Assembly (NCBI GenBank): GCA_004794785.1
Contig: SJOL01006393.1
Span: 110,512 to 174,511, forward strand
DNA: 64,000 nt
Direction of reading: 5' to 3'
Source: Opisthorchis felineus
Lineage: Eukaryota > Platyhelminthes > Trematoda > Opisthorchiida > Opisthorchiidae
This document shows, piece after piece, positions 34,745 through 46,469 of the stretch; positions within the stretch are counted from its first letter, which is position 1, and the number at the start of each line of letters is the position of its first letter. The notes beneath the pieces were generated by a model. The model ran no database searches and was not told the DNA's origin. It was given only the letters and a program-made list of their open reading frames with translations. Made by a program: the position numbers and the translations under genes.

Positions 34745-35400
34745 CTGTAGGACGTGATACCAGCCTAACTTACAATTCGAAATAGATCACATGTTGGAAC
34801 AAGATATGAGTACTTGATAGCCTGTGTAAGCATAAATAACATAAATTCACGTTCTCATTCGAATTTTGAGTGAAAAGACTCTTGGTGGCCAGGCTGCTGG
34901 CAGCTTGTTCCAGGACGTTATTTGTTGTTCTTGGCGCCAGAACTTCTCTTCCTGCAGTCTAACGTACTATGGCGACTGTTTTTAGAAAGTTGATTTGCTA
35001 TGTGATACACGCTGAGCTGAAGCAACGTGCTGAGTAATGGCACGTATCTTCAACATGGTCGGTGCAGCGACAGTGTTAGATGAGTACTTTCAGCTGCTAA
35101 CTTCTGCCTCCTGTAGAACTTCTCACTGTAGCCGCAGAGCACTTGATGAGGGCCATTTCGGCCTGTTTTTTCTCCAGGATAAGCGTTTGCTAACAGACAC
35201 TGTGGTCGAACAAGTAAACAGAGTAACGTTTGTCACGTCAGAATGGAAATGGTCAAAAAAATGAAATCGATGGCCTAAGCATTGTTGTTTGTCTTTAACC
35301 TTCTCTGATGACTCGGTAGATTGAAACCAAGGACACTCAATCTTCATTTAAGCAGTCACAATTCGGGAACTTGACGTTATGCTACCTAAATGAACTTACC

Positions 35401-35431
35401 GTCTTCGGTCACGGTTTACGTCCGATAGGTC
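35401..35431 (-). CDS. 31-nt micro-exon of the same gene
   Basis: Bounded by ATTCTGATAAACAG (acceptor, minus) and a perfect donor GTAAGTTC at 35400-35393. The signal-peptide exon at 35613-35754 ends with one base (T), and this exon begins with AC, making Tyr, then LSDVNRDRR and two spare bases. It is the only one of the three phases that fits the upstream exon and stays open. Micro-exons behind a signal-peptide exon are the hallmark of flatworm micro-exon genes. Confidence 0.5.
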
Positions 35432-35612
35432 TGTTTATCAGAATATCCGAACACCTTTATGGCATGTTTGAGTAGTGAAGTATTTTTAATTTCTTCTTGT
35501 TCTTGGAACTATCTTGAGCACAAGTCCAGAGTTACGACAGCTGTGTGCGTTTTACAAATGAGCCTTTAGTGTTCACTGTAAACTCCATCTTTCGACTGCA
35601 GAACCAGCTCAC

Positions 35613-35754
35613 ATCTGTATTCATCATCAAAAGACCCTAATACCTCCACAATAGTTTGTTGCAGCCCTTTCGAATACGACCCACGCGTCCCAAGGGCACC
35701 ATAGGCAAACCAGAAACCAAAGTAGATCAACATATTTGCTGTGTGGTGCCTCAT
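35613..35754 (-). CDS. First coding exon with signal peptide
   Basis: ATG at 35754-35752 begins MRHHTANMLIYFGFWFAYGA, a short basic N-region and a hydrophobic core typical of a secretory signal, with a likely cut around Gly-Thr-Arg-Gly. It continues SYSKGLQQTIVEVLGSFDDE and ends TACAGAT|GTGAGC (strong donor at 35612). An in-frame upstream extension is open, but this ATG places the hydrophobic core correctly. The product is probably a small secreted or surface protein; its role is unknown. A plus-strand candidate at 35178-35264, after a strong acceptor, lies inside this gene's intronic space. Confidence 0.55.
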
Positions 35755-35799
35755 TTTAAAGTATAATAGAAGAACGCAGCCTTGGTGAGGATTTTCTCT

Positions 35800-36678
35800 C
35801 TGGTAGGTGTGTGCTTTTAGGATCAATGGGTTTTAGTTTTTCTCATGTGATGACTACCACTGTGCATGCACATCAGCCCAGTGCAGTAATCACTAAGACA
35901 ATGACGAAGGCTTGCAGGTTTTCAATAATAAGAAGATGCACCCGTGAAATCATCTTCTACAATCAATGACTACGGCGTATGGCATTCCAGCGGTCTGGTT
36001 ATTAGAAGAGTGGGTACATTTTAACCCAAAGGATTGATAAAGTTAACCTTACAAGCCTCTTTCATATTGGATAGCCCGAACGGTAGCAGAAGCCACGTAC
36101 TACCCTGATGAATTAAGGTTCTGAACACAAACCAAAGCCGACTTCTTGGTTGCTGTTCTTGCTGGTTTATCCAAGAATTTTTCAGACGAGAAACTCAGCT
36201 GCCTATTTGAAAGGAAACCTACAACTAACTCCACAGCAAAGCATTCAATGAGTTGATACTTCTCTCATCCCCCGCAAACTGTCTCGGATCTGTTGTCTCA
36301 GTATCATCAAGCTGTTATAGACACTTCACTAAAAATGCAATTTTTGGTTCATTTAATCAAGAGCATGGGTCGGCCTACCAAAATTAATGACCGAAATCCG
36401 ACTGGATACGTATGAGTTGTACTGGCGAGGCGAATTTACGTGGATGCTTATACGCTTCTCTAGTTCGAGTGAACCATTTTGTCCGTATACCAAGTTTTGA
36501 ATTTTAGCTTACGTGAGATTTCAGCAACAGCGCTCTGAAATGATTCGTTTCATTAAAACCGAATAAAAATCAGTGCTTTTCTATACAACTGAGTGTTTTG
36601 AGATGTCCATTGTGGTTTCAATTCCATTTTTTCACTTTTTGGACACTGTCTTCTATTTAATCCAGAATTGTTATTCAG
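35800..36678. other. Likely upstream or promoter region of the minus-strand gene; no gene
   Basis: No exon-like frame with splice support. It should contain the promoter or 5' exons of the gene starting at 35754, but no TATA-like or other element can be picked with confidence. Confidence 0.3.
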
Positions 36679-36817
36679 GGAACTGTGGTTAGCTCATATT
36701 ATCTACATTACTGGTGGTCTGTTCACTGCAACCAGACTGCCAACCAAATTGCCCAGAACACCAGCCGCACCATCCAGTTTCAAACCGAAATTGTTTTATG
36801 CCTACTGGCAGCTTTAG
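36679..36817 (+). CDS. Candidate terminal exon
   Basis: After TTGTTATTCAG (36668-36678) one phase reads ELWLAHIIYITGGLFTATRL, PTKLPRTPAAPSSFKPKLF and YAYWQL, then a stop at 36815-36817. The other two phases are also open, one with a membrane-like segment, so the frame is uncertain. Confidence 0.25.
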
Positions 36818-37024
36818 TCGTCAGCATGTTAAGATTTCTTGTTTTGTGTATGATAGTGTCTTAGAAACTAATGGAAAAGTGTTTTATTACAGTTCGTGCA
36901 CTTTACCCTCCCCAAAGCATTGTGCGTTTAGGTAGTTGACTTGTACATCATAGACAACATTTGCTTTTCTGTGTGAAAACCTCTGTTAAATCTTCTCTGA
37001 CTAGATGCAGTTTCTCCTAATCAG

Positions 37025-37261
37025 TGTGCCATTGAAGGGAAAATTTTTTGATGTTTCTGAATTGTTCAATTTGCTTCCGAAACCTGGGGCAAGGAGTTTG
37101 AATTTGGTGACTGATTCACATATCCGCCTGGGCTACGATTTTTCAATATTAAATGAACCTAACATATGCCTTTTTTTGGACACGAGTAGTATTCGCCAGC
37201 TAGTGTCACTGCTGTTGTCACAGCCCACTGAATTTAAAAGACCATGTCGCAAAACGGCCAT
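37025..37261 (+). CDS. Candidate internal exon
   Basis: After GCAGTTTCTCCTAATCAG (AG at 37023-37024) or the AG before ATGCAG at 37003-37004, the frame reads PLKGKFFDVSELFNLLPK, SLNLVTDSHIRLGYDFSILN and TSSIRQLVSLLLSQ, ending near GCCATG|GTAGTG. Globular composition; no family identified. The frame continues to 37316 if the donor is not used. Confidence 0.35.
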
Positions 37262-37319
37262 GGTAGTGGTATTTTGTTGTGCTCTTTTTATAACCGGAGT
37301 TCCCGAGCATTTTTAAAGG

Positions 37320-40300
37320 TTTAGCTAATCGTTCCTTGCACGTTGTAGCAAGCATAAACTGAGAGCAACGTGTCTGAAGCAAAATATCAAAGACTGTCAA
37401 TGGCACAGAAAGCAAAACAAAGCTGGTCAGATGTATTTACTATCCATTTGCAATCAGTGTACCTCAAAAAGCATGGCTTTCCAGTTGTAAAACCACTGCT
37501 CAAAGATTAGCGGGGAAACAAGTTATGCAACAGTGACTCGAGGCGTGGGGTTTAACATCCGAGATGAATGTTGTGGAATTCTCTTGGTTTTGTCTCCGCA
37601 ATCCCCTTGATTATCTGTGTACAGAGTGAGTATGCTGCGCAACCGATCCGAGGGCCAGGGACTGCATAGTCGGTCTGTATGGCTGACGTATGTCTATCAT
37701 TGTTTGCATGGATTTACTCCGATTGGGATCCGTAAGAAGACTGGACCAGGCTCGTGAAGGTTACCGCATTTCGAAATTGGGCTCATATCTATTCATTTCA
37801 ATACTGACTGAAAATGTGTTTGCATCTTCCTAATTTTCTCCTGTATTCTGCACCAGGTCCCCCCTCTCTCGCCCTCAACGCTTTACAGGAACGTCCCCAT
37901 GGCTGTGTGATAGTTAAGTGCCAGAGCAAAACCACCGATGAGTTTTATAAACATAATTTGTCTTTGATACGTTCCCATTTTTGCATCACTTGTCACCAAG
38001 GAAGCCCTTAAACCACTTTAGTAAGACAAGATGCCAAACGAAAAAGGGGGCTGGAATTTCTCCAGGTTTATAAGGAAAATAAATGGGCAATTCTTACGCT
38101 GCCGGCGACTATTTATATGAAGGCCATCAACTCAGTTTGTCAGGCAATTTAGAGGACACTTAGATGACGTTCGCCATAATAAACTATTAGAGCATCTCCA
38201 GACCAGGTATAAACGAGGTTTCGCCAGAAGTATAATTTTGGTGCTAATGTAGGCTCTAGTCTAGCAGCATAAAGGTTTAAAGGCGTTTCCCTGCAAGGAC
38301 AAAAGCAGTGCCGGCTTAAAAGTGGTGGATCAGTCTGCCACTGTCAATACACAAGAAACCACAAGGGTCGGTTAGCAGTAATTGATTCGATCGATATGAA
38401 AAATTGAGGGCCTCTTTTTCGGTCATTCACTAGATATTCAAATAACTATGGGCAGCCGACCGAGATAGAATTAACACGGTGCAGCCATTTTATGATTACC
38501 TTAGATGACCGGAAAAACTAAATTTCGGAACATCTGTGGGTCAATGGTTAACGCCGCTTTTGTGTTGAATGACAAGCTCCTTACAAACTAATCCCTTTCT
38601 TACAACTTAGTGATGCTTGATTGACATTTGGGTGCATCGATTAGGCGTGCAGGTCGAGGAATAAAACAAACTGCGTTCAGCAGTCTAACAGTATTTTGGA
38701 ACGAGCATGTATTCAGCAGTTTTTTATATAATAAACTACACAAAGCTAAAAATGCCCACCTACCAGTGCGCTGCGCTTCGACACAATGAGAACACTCCCG
38801 ATCTATAGGAAATTCCCATTTAAGGGACACTCGGAAGAAACAGGCAGTTTTATCAATTTCAAATTTTTATTATTTGTGAGAATAGCTTTCTCTCGCTATG
38901 AGGGAAATCGACTTAGGAAATATATCCGAGGGACGAATTTTTGAAGTTCGGTTATTTGGTGTTGTTAATCATTCGTCTTGGCAGCACCGCACAGAATGCG
39001 ATTTGGAAAAGCTGTCCCAACAAAATACCGCTCCGGGCGACCAGAACGACGACTGTATACGGGGGTGACCTCCTCTTCAACCTGCCGGTTACGTCATGTG
39101 TACTGAACCAAGTTTGACCTCAAACGAGTCATGAAGCGACAACTACCTATAAGCTTGTGGTTAAATCCGTTTTTATCGTTCTCTCCATAAGATACGTCAT
39201 CTAGACGACTTCGTATATTCGAGCAAATTAAAATACTGAGTCCTACCGAAATAGGTCTGTCATCGTATCCNGTGATGAAGACTTGGTTGTTCCGAAAAGA
39301 AAGGAATTAAAGAAGTAGATCCAGCAATAGTCTGCTTCGGGTGCACGATATTTTTCCCCTAACACACTGGCCTAATGTTTAATACTACAGTGTCTGGCAA
39401 ATAAATACTTTTGGGTGCGTGTTTGATTCTGGCCTTGTTTTGGGTCCTGTTCATTATTCAAGCAACACCTCAAAGTAAGGAACTGCTTGTGTAGTCCACG
39501 GTTGTTTATACTATGAAGTGGCTACACAGTGCATAAATGCACTCTCGCTCAAAAGGGTTTCTTTTATCAGAATAAAAGGTGTTCATGCTCATGGTGCCAC
39601 AAGAGGGAAGTTTTCATGAAATTACCGACTAGCTGATCAAAGTAGACAATGTCCGTTGGGCGCATGACACTTAAAAAAACCGCGGTGGTTTCCTGCCTTC
39701 TTGGAGTTAATTTGGGAATGAACGCCAATGATTCATTGCGCTAAGTCTTCTAATACGTGCATCTGGTAGTGCTGATTGCACTGGCTGGTAACTTATACCA
39801 TTCCCGTTTGGATGCTCTTCATATTTTCCTAGGTGCGATTGTGTCTCAAAGGAGCCAAAACATTACAACGAGTGTAAAACACTTATATTTTCACAGCTTG
39901 TAGCAGATATCCAGGTATTCCTGGTCTAAGTGTTCTCATTACTTACTCCCGGTTTTGATGGTTTTTCGGTGATAAGAAATACAACCGGTTTTGGGTAAAG
40001 GTAACATGCTACTTTTATAATGAAAAAATGAAAACATAGATGCGAAACATGGCAGCTTGAAGCACACTGACATTTGTGCGACTTTCGGGTATCGTAAGCG
40101 GCAAACTACGTAACAGCAGAAAATTTAGGGAGGCAACGCAGCTACAGGTTTGTTCTCCATGACAAGTGTTGCATAGCTCCATGATTTTGTGAAAAATTTT
40201 AACACACAATAATGTTTAAAGCTAATAACCGTTGCAATGCAAGTACTCAGGAATATTTCGCTGTCACGTATGTTTGGACGTAGTGACTACATAATTGCAG

Positions 40301-42238
40301 AAATGGTATTTCTGCTATCTCTCCGTAGTCAGCTCCAAAAATATACCTAATCACTGCTATCCATGGCGGATGATGAGTGGAAGAGGGGAGTTATTTTAAA
40401 ATTCTTCTATGAAATGACTTGTTTTCTTGTCAGAAAAACCGCAGATATTTTATGCTTGAACGTATCTTGTAGATAGGACCGCGTGAATTGTCATTTTATC
40501 CGCATACCTTTCGAACAAAGCAAAGAAAAATTCGCATGCAAACTTCAGCATTAGGTTCCAATTCTCGAAAAAACTGGGGACTGGTAGCGAAAGCTCGTTG
40601 CAGTTTGAATGGTGCCACCGTCTGGGTGCAACCACTGAAAAAAAATCTTATCGAAATGAAGCCCCCAAATACCGGTGTGTTGTTTAGTTTTCGCATAATT
40701 TATTTGGAATTTTATAATGAGGGTCCGAGGTAGACTTTTTTGCAGAAATCCCTCAACGTATTTTCTTGGTGAACGCATTTTGTCCAAACATGGTAACTAC
40801 TGAAAATATCTGCACATTCGAGAAAAAGTGAATGCGGTGACAACTGATTTTGTTACTATTCTGTATTTTGGTCTTGCTGAAATATTCATGGTTGATATTC
40901 AGTAAAGGCATGCGAACAACCTATAGTCGGTCTACTACCTTGTATAGCCTTCTACGTTAGCGACGGCGATAAATTTCGTCCAGTTGTTGAAGCGTAAGAA
41001 ACAAGCCAACTTTCGCGGTTTAACGAACGTTTGAACTAAGAGATCGTTACCCAACAGAGTTATATTGTCCTTAGTTGCAACTACGTTGCGATTTAAGCCG
41101 ACGCCCTTGTTGTCCACTAGATAATAATCATCTAGAACTGCGTTTAAGGAACTTGAGAGAATGAACTTCTGTTTGCCTCTGGTGCATCTCTATCCAACGC
41201 TTCCACTCCTGGGTAATTTTGTAGGTTTTTTTTACTTGGAGAATTTTATCACATCAGTATTCTGAGTTATGTGATAGTGTTATCGGTAGTGTTAGCGAAA
41301 AGACACTTTATGCGCAAGAAAGCTGTGAATGGTTATTGTTCGTTTGTTTCATTACCATGACATTCCAAACTTTCAACCAAACAAATCAAACAAACTTAGT
41401 AGGAGAAATTGAGCTGGATGTTTGTCGCCAAGTGGGCGATTCAGGGACTCTAGATTTTCTCGCCTGTCGTGGCTTGATGCAACCATCAGTTAGATCTTAG
41501 GAACCGCGCACATGTAACGTCATTAAGACGTTACAGTGTCGATGAACTTTTCAAACATCCCTAAGGTGTTTACTGTTTAGAAAGTTATTTTGGCTAACAG
41601 ATAGTGGACAGGTAATCTATCACCCTCTGTAAACAGCACACAGAAGGCCACTGAAGAAAAGCGAATGACCGATCGTTAGGGAGATACGCGTTGCTAAATA
41701 CATCAGTTTTGTTTGACCCCTTTCATAAACGTCCCTATTCCATTTGTCTTTATGGTCAAATTGCGAAGTTGATTATGGTTGTTTGAGTAGTTGTTAAATG
41801 AAAAACAACAGAAGTACTAATACTGGTTTTGTTGATGGGTACTGAAAGCGCAGGCCTGGATTAACTTTCAATGTACTCTGTGAAAAACTTATCATTGTAT
41901 ATTATTACACGCTAGAATGGGCGGCTTATAGTCCGACGAAGCAAACTCTGGCAACAGTTGTAGTGAATGAAATTTCGTTGCAGTTTGAGATCCGAATCAT
42001 CCGAATCCGAATGATTGCCGAATTTTCTATGTCGAGAAATGGACACATTGGCCACGAAGTGGACATTTTTAAACAGAATGCTATTTTCCTAGCTCAATGA
42101 ATGGTAACGTGATGTCCGTGAAATGAGACGAAACCTAAGAGGAATGATTCATGCCTTAACCTCAGCATTTCTTACACTAGGTTGGTAAAATCTTATTGGG
42201 TTATTTTCCTTCCTGTATACTTTAGATAGATTTCAGAA
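37320..42238. other. No supportable gene; one ambiguous base at 39271
   Basis: Almost 5 kb of AT-rich sequence with chance-length frames only. Nothing with paired splice signals or a recognisable motif. A single N is at 39271. Confidence 0.45.
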
Positions 42239-42290
42239 ATGGCCGAACGAACACCAAAAGACTTCAATAACAATGTTGTCATCCTTGCTC
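42239..42290 (+). CDS. Candidate first coding exon
   Basis: A pyrimidine-rich stretch and ATTTCAG (AG at 42235-42236) precede AAATGG, a good start context. The frame MAERTPKDFNNNVVILA plus one base ends at a perfect GTAAGT donor (42291). An acceptor two bases before the ATG would suit either a 5'-UTR intron or spliced-leader trans-splicing, which flatworms use. No family identified; downstream exons not located. Confidence 0.4.
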
Positions 42291-42299
42291 GTAAGTCCT

Positions 42300-45200
42300 C
42301 TATTTGAATTCTCTAGTTTATTTGCACTGTCCTTTATGAACATCAAAGGTATTTTGACTAAGATTGATGCCATTATGCAAGCCCACTTACAAGTTCATAG
42401 TAAAATAAAACACTCATCATGAGTATCCCTTATCTTAGAGTTGATTTGAAAAATCTTATGCAGCGGACTAAGGGGAATGATGACCCTTGTCTCACGGAAC
42501 ACTGCTGGAAGTGTTTCTGTCATCAAAAATGCATTGTTGCCAAACTCGGTTTTGGCAGCCAATATTTGCTGTTTTTTTATGGTTGTTGGACTCAATGACG
42601 AGTAAATGAAGCAGTAGTTTACCAATACGAAGGCATCTCGTCGTTGTTGCCTGCTCATCAGCCAATAGGCAAAATCGGTCACCATCGATCCGTAAACTTC
42701 AGGTTTCAGCGGAAGGATTAATTAATTGGTCGTGATTTTCCGCTAGCTCCTTTATCGAAATACTAGTAGCACTCGGAGCATCAATCCGATTTGCACCTGC
42801 ATGAAGTCTTTTCTTGTGGACAGCTTAGGTTTCAAACAGAGTTCCATATATTACTACCAAAAACCCTGATATGAAAGCCAGTGAAAACTGCACAACCCCT
42901 TACTTCTTCCGGAGTATCGCCCAAAACAGCTGCACAAATAAAACAAAGTAAATCATCCTAAGGCTATACACGGATATGAATGAAAAATTATATTCGTCAG
43001 TTTTTGGTAAGCTCAGTATTTGCTGAAATTGCTGAGCTGTATGGAGTTTCATGTTTTACTCTGCCCACATACAGCTTGTACATCTTGGAATGAATGAACG
43101 ATTATCATTCAATGAAAAGTCAGCCATGTTACCGTAGAGAAAGTTTTGGATCTCCTTTACACTACTTTGCCCTCCAGGCGTTCACCAGTGTTCAAAAAAT
43201 CTAGCATCTTTCAATTTTCGCACAGCAGTTAGTTCATTTTCGAGAACACTATCCTCTTTATTCCTGCCGATGCGACACCAAACTTCGTTTTTCTGAGTTT
43301 TCTACGTTTGATCCGTGATCGGTAGCGCTAAGAGTTGTTTCAAAGCCACAACCCTTGGAAAGACCCATTATTCCTTCCAAATAGTTTTGTTTGGCCAAAC
43401 GAAGCCATCTATGTACATCACGAACCGACCCTTAGGAAATAGCGAAACTCTTCGGAAAAACATCCCGGTGAATATCTCTGGTTAGTACCTTTGAAGCTGC
43501 TACGTGAGGCCGGGATCATTGTTTGAGTTATACGGTTGCCTTATTGTCGTAGTTTGGAAATTATGCAACTGGAAGAACAAGTGGTGAACGCCATGAAACC
43601 TGATGTTTCTACAGCTGTCCAACGAGAACAGATCATCTCGATTTTCGAATGCGACCGGATTATTACAATGTAAAGCCGTCACGCTTTTCACGTTTAACAA
43701 CAGACGCTCAAACGAATAATGTGGACGTCAGTTGCGCTACAGCTATTTGTTGTAGTTAAAAGTTTGACTTCTATTCGCTCAGCTCCAAAAACTCCCTGCA
43801 CTGAAGTGGTCAGATTGAAAACAACTTCTAGTGTTTATATGTACGCTACGTGCTTATAATATTACTTCACGACAGTTTGCTTTTTACGACTTCCATGCAT
43901 TCATTCTATCCATTTTTTTTTACTTTTTGGCGAATGTATTAATCAATCGTTGCTGCCTCTGTACCCCGAGCAAGAGTGTCACCTGACCATGGACTCAACA
44001 TTTTCTCGCATTGAGACTCCAATATCAAACAGACTTGTTTGGTGAATTTCGACTAACTAATGAGAACTGTTCCGCCCTTATTTCGAATAGTTGTTTCTTC
44101 TTACGCAAATATTGTGCACCTCAGGCACCAGAATCTTTATTCAATTGTTGGTCACCTTTTTTCTATATGATGCCCATACTTGACGGTTAGTGGGACTTAT
44201 TGGTCTTCTGCTTTGACTAAGTCTTTATCTCTTCGGGGGTCGAAGGTAACTTGCAAAAGCCATGGCATTACCTTGATAAACTACTTATTCAAAGTTAAAT
44301 CGACGATCACCTTCATGTATTGAGTATGCGTAACTTGGTCAATATTGCTTTATTGTGCGTGTGTAATAATGACAAGTACACTAGTTAAAGGTTGTAGCCA
44401 TTCATACAGTGATTATTTCATGTGTGCTTGCCACCAAGATGGTGTCTATCTCTAAAGATGAAGTGTCTGCTTGAATTCGGAGAGTAAAAAAAGTAGAATA
44501 TCCTACACCAATGCAAAGCTACGGGCGGGCCACCACCGTCCGAGCCAGATAGTCAGAGTCTGTTGGTTTCAACGGCCTGTGTCCATAGTTAGCAAAAACA
44601 TATCTAAAGAAATCAACTTGAGATTTTTCAGAATCGTTTTTTAGTGTTTTCCTAGTACCTTCTCTCCTGTTGGTTATTTTAAGGGTTTTATTACTTTTAG
44701 GATTAGATTATTTCCTACAGTGGCCATGTTGGGGGTTTAATTTCGTTCGTTTTCAGTAAAATGAGGATATCCATATTAGAGAGCTTCAAATGCTGCATGC
44801 ACGAATACGTTGCCACGACTTATTCCATGACTCTGCCGCTTTCGCTTGACAGCTCAAACAGCTAGTTATCTTCAAATAAGCCTCAACACACCAGCAGGCA
44901 GAAGAATCATACGCGAGAGTATGGGTACACTCATGTTGATAAAACCCTGTTACTGGTAATATTACCATTGTTTATTGACAGTCTGTCCCTACTGGTGCGC
45001 CTGGTGGGTAAGAACTCAGGGGTCTGTGGAATGAAACCATCATCGTAAAACGGTGTGCTGTTAAGAATACACTAATCTGGAGGATTTAGTTTGGTATCAC
45101 TTAGGTCTCGTGTTTATTTGCTAATGTTTGTTTAACTCTACGCTCTTCCAACTGGGTGTCGAAATACTAAGAAGGATGCAGGGAAAAAATAGAAGCCGCT

Positions 45201-45811
45201 ATTGGACCCTCTTGGAGTTTTCATAAACTCTGTAAGTAGTGTCTTACCAGGAACGAACTTGTATGTCTGTTGATACCAGGTGTCAATCCCTAGGCAAACC
45301 AATCCCTAGGTCATTAGACTCACCAAAATGCGGCAAAGAGCACGACTCCATCACCAGGTGATACGAACAATGTGCACCCTAGTTCGTGCTAACACAAACA
45401 TGCCCAAAAATGTTGTAATGGGAGAATTAACGCCTAGATAATAGTGGTGATGGATATACCCCCTCATCTTGCCACCCGTACGGATCACTAAATTTACTGG
45501 AAATCTGCAGTTTTTCACTTAGTTAGTTTGCATTATCACAACAAACCAACACCTACCATTTGTGAGGGCACGGATATTTCGGGAAAACGGTCCTAATATA
45601 ATGATCATGTTAGTTCAGTGTATAGTTGCTTTCCCACTCCAGAATATCATCTGAATTACACCCACAACAAGACCTCAGTGGGCAATGATGACACACACAT
45701 TGAGCTATGTGTTCCTTGAAAACCTTCAACTCATGGTTACTATTTTCGGAAAACTCTCCTGGAGGAATCAGTGAGTGCATTGAAAGTACACCTGAACAGA
45801 CACGCTTTTAG
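42300..45811. other. No confident gene
   Basis: Includes a 96-codon minus frame at 42395-42685 with natural-looking composition but no clear splice boundaries. The rest is AT-rich spacer, probably introns of a plus-strand gene starting at 42239 if that exon is real. Confidence 0.35.
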
Positions 45812-45940
45812 TGTACAATGACTGTAGTAGATAATGTATTTAATGTAACTTTTTGGGTTACAAGAGCAGAAATATGTCAACTGACTGGATACACTACAAG
45901 TTCAAGCAATCAAATCAAAGGAACGAGGACAACAGCACAG
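45812..45940 (+). CDS. Candidate 129-nt symmetric exon, extracellular-like
   Basis: The acceptor CACGCTTTTAG (45801-45811) and GCACAG|GTAAAT bound 43 whole codons: CTMTVVDNVFNVTFWVTRAE, then Thr/Ser-rich sequence to RTTAQ. It contains an N-glycosylation sequon (NVT). It lies upstream of the membrane-helix exon at 46399-46465 on the same strand and could supply the outer part of a type I membrane protein, although a linking exon would be needed for phase. Confidence 0.35.
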
Positions 45941-46398
45941 GTAAATTCAAGAACGGACCATCTCAGCTCCTGGTATAAAGGTAGATCAGATCAAAAATTT
46001 CGGTTGTTGAATCGTTTTGGAACACTGACGCAATGCAGTTCAAGGGAAACGCGAACACCGAAAAACTTATGTTCAAGTGTAAACAACATCATGGGCCTTA
46101 CGCTGGGTTTCTTGCACTTTGGCTTACCGTCCCTCCGGAGATCGGTTACATATCAAAAATGGAATTCCACGAATTTTGTTTTAAAAGAGCTGGCGGCTCA
46201 GTGATTCATAACTGTCCGTTCCCTGGATTATTGTCTCTCTTCCTGATATTGATCACTGTCTCATGAGAGCGTTAATTGAGTGAGGACTGATTGGGTCGTT
46301 TTTGCTGAATTCAGGGACTCTCATAAGCTCTTTGGGCTAGAGGTATTTCAGAGTATTCAGAATGTTTAAGTGTCGTTTCCATTTACTTGTTTCCACAG

Positions 46399-46465
46399 TA
46401 TGCATTGCCAGCTTGCTCCTGGTCATCGTGGTTCTCCTGATTGTTGTCGTTACCTACTATTACTT
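46399..46465 (+). CDS. Exon encoding a transmembrane helix
   Basis: A strong acceptor (ACTTGTTTCCACAG) and a perfect donor GTAAGT (46466) bound 67 nt. One phase is open and reads Cys-Ile-Ala-Ser, then LLLVIVVLLIVVV, then TYYY: 17 largely apolar residues ending in aromatic interface residues, as in a single-pass membrane segment. The exon starts two bases into a split codon and ends with two bases of another. The gene is unknown. The adjoining plus frame after 46485 (RSSDPSYHDERQLPEY) would suit a cytoplasmic tail but lacks an acceptor. Confidence 0.5.
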
Positions 46466-46469
46466 GTAA

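Noticed and set aside
36714..36935. Plus ATG frame overlapping the candidate exon at 36679-36817
   Set aside because: All three phases are open here. This one lacks an acceptor in its phase and runs past the better-supported stop.
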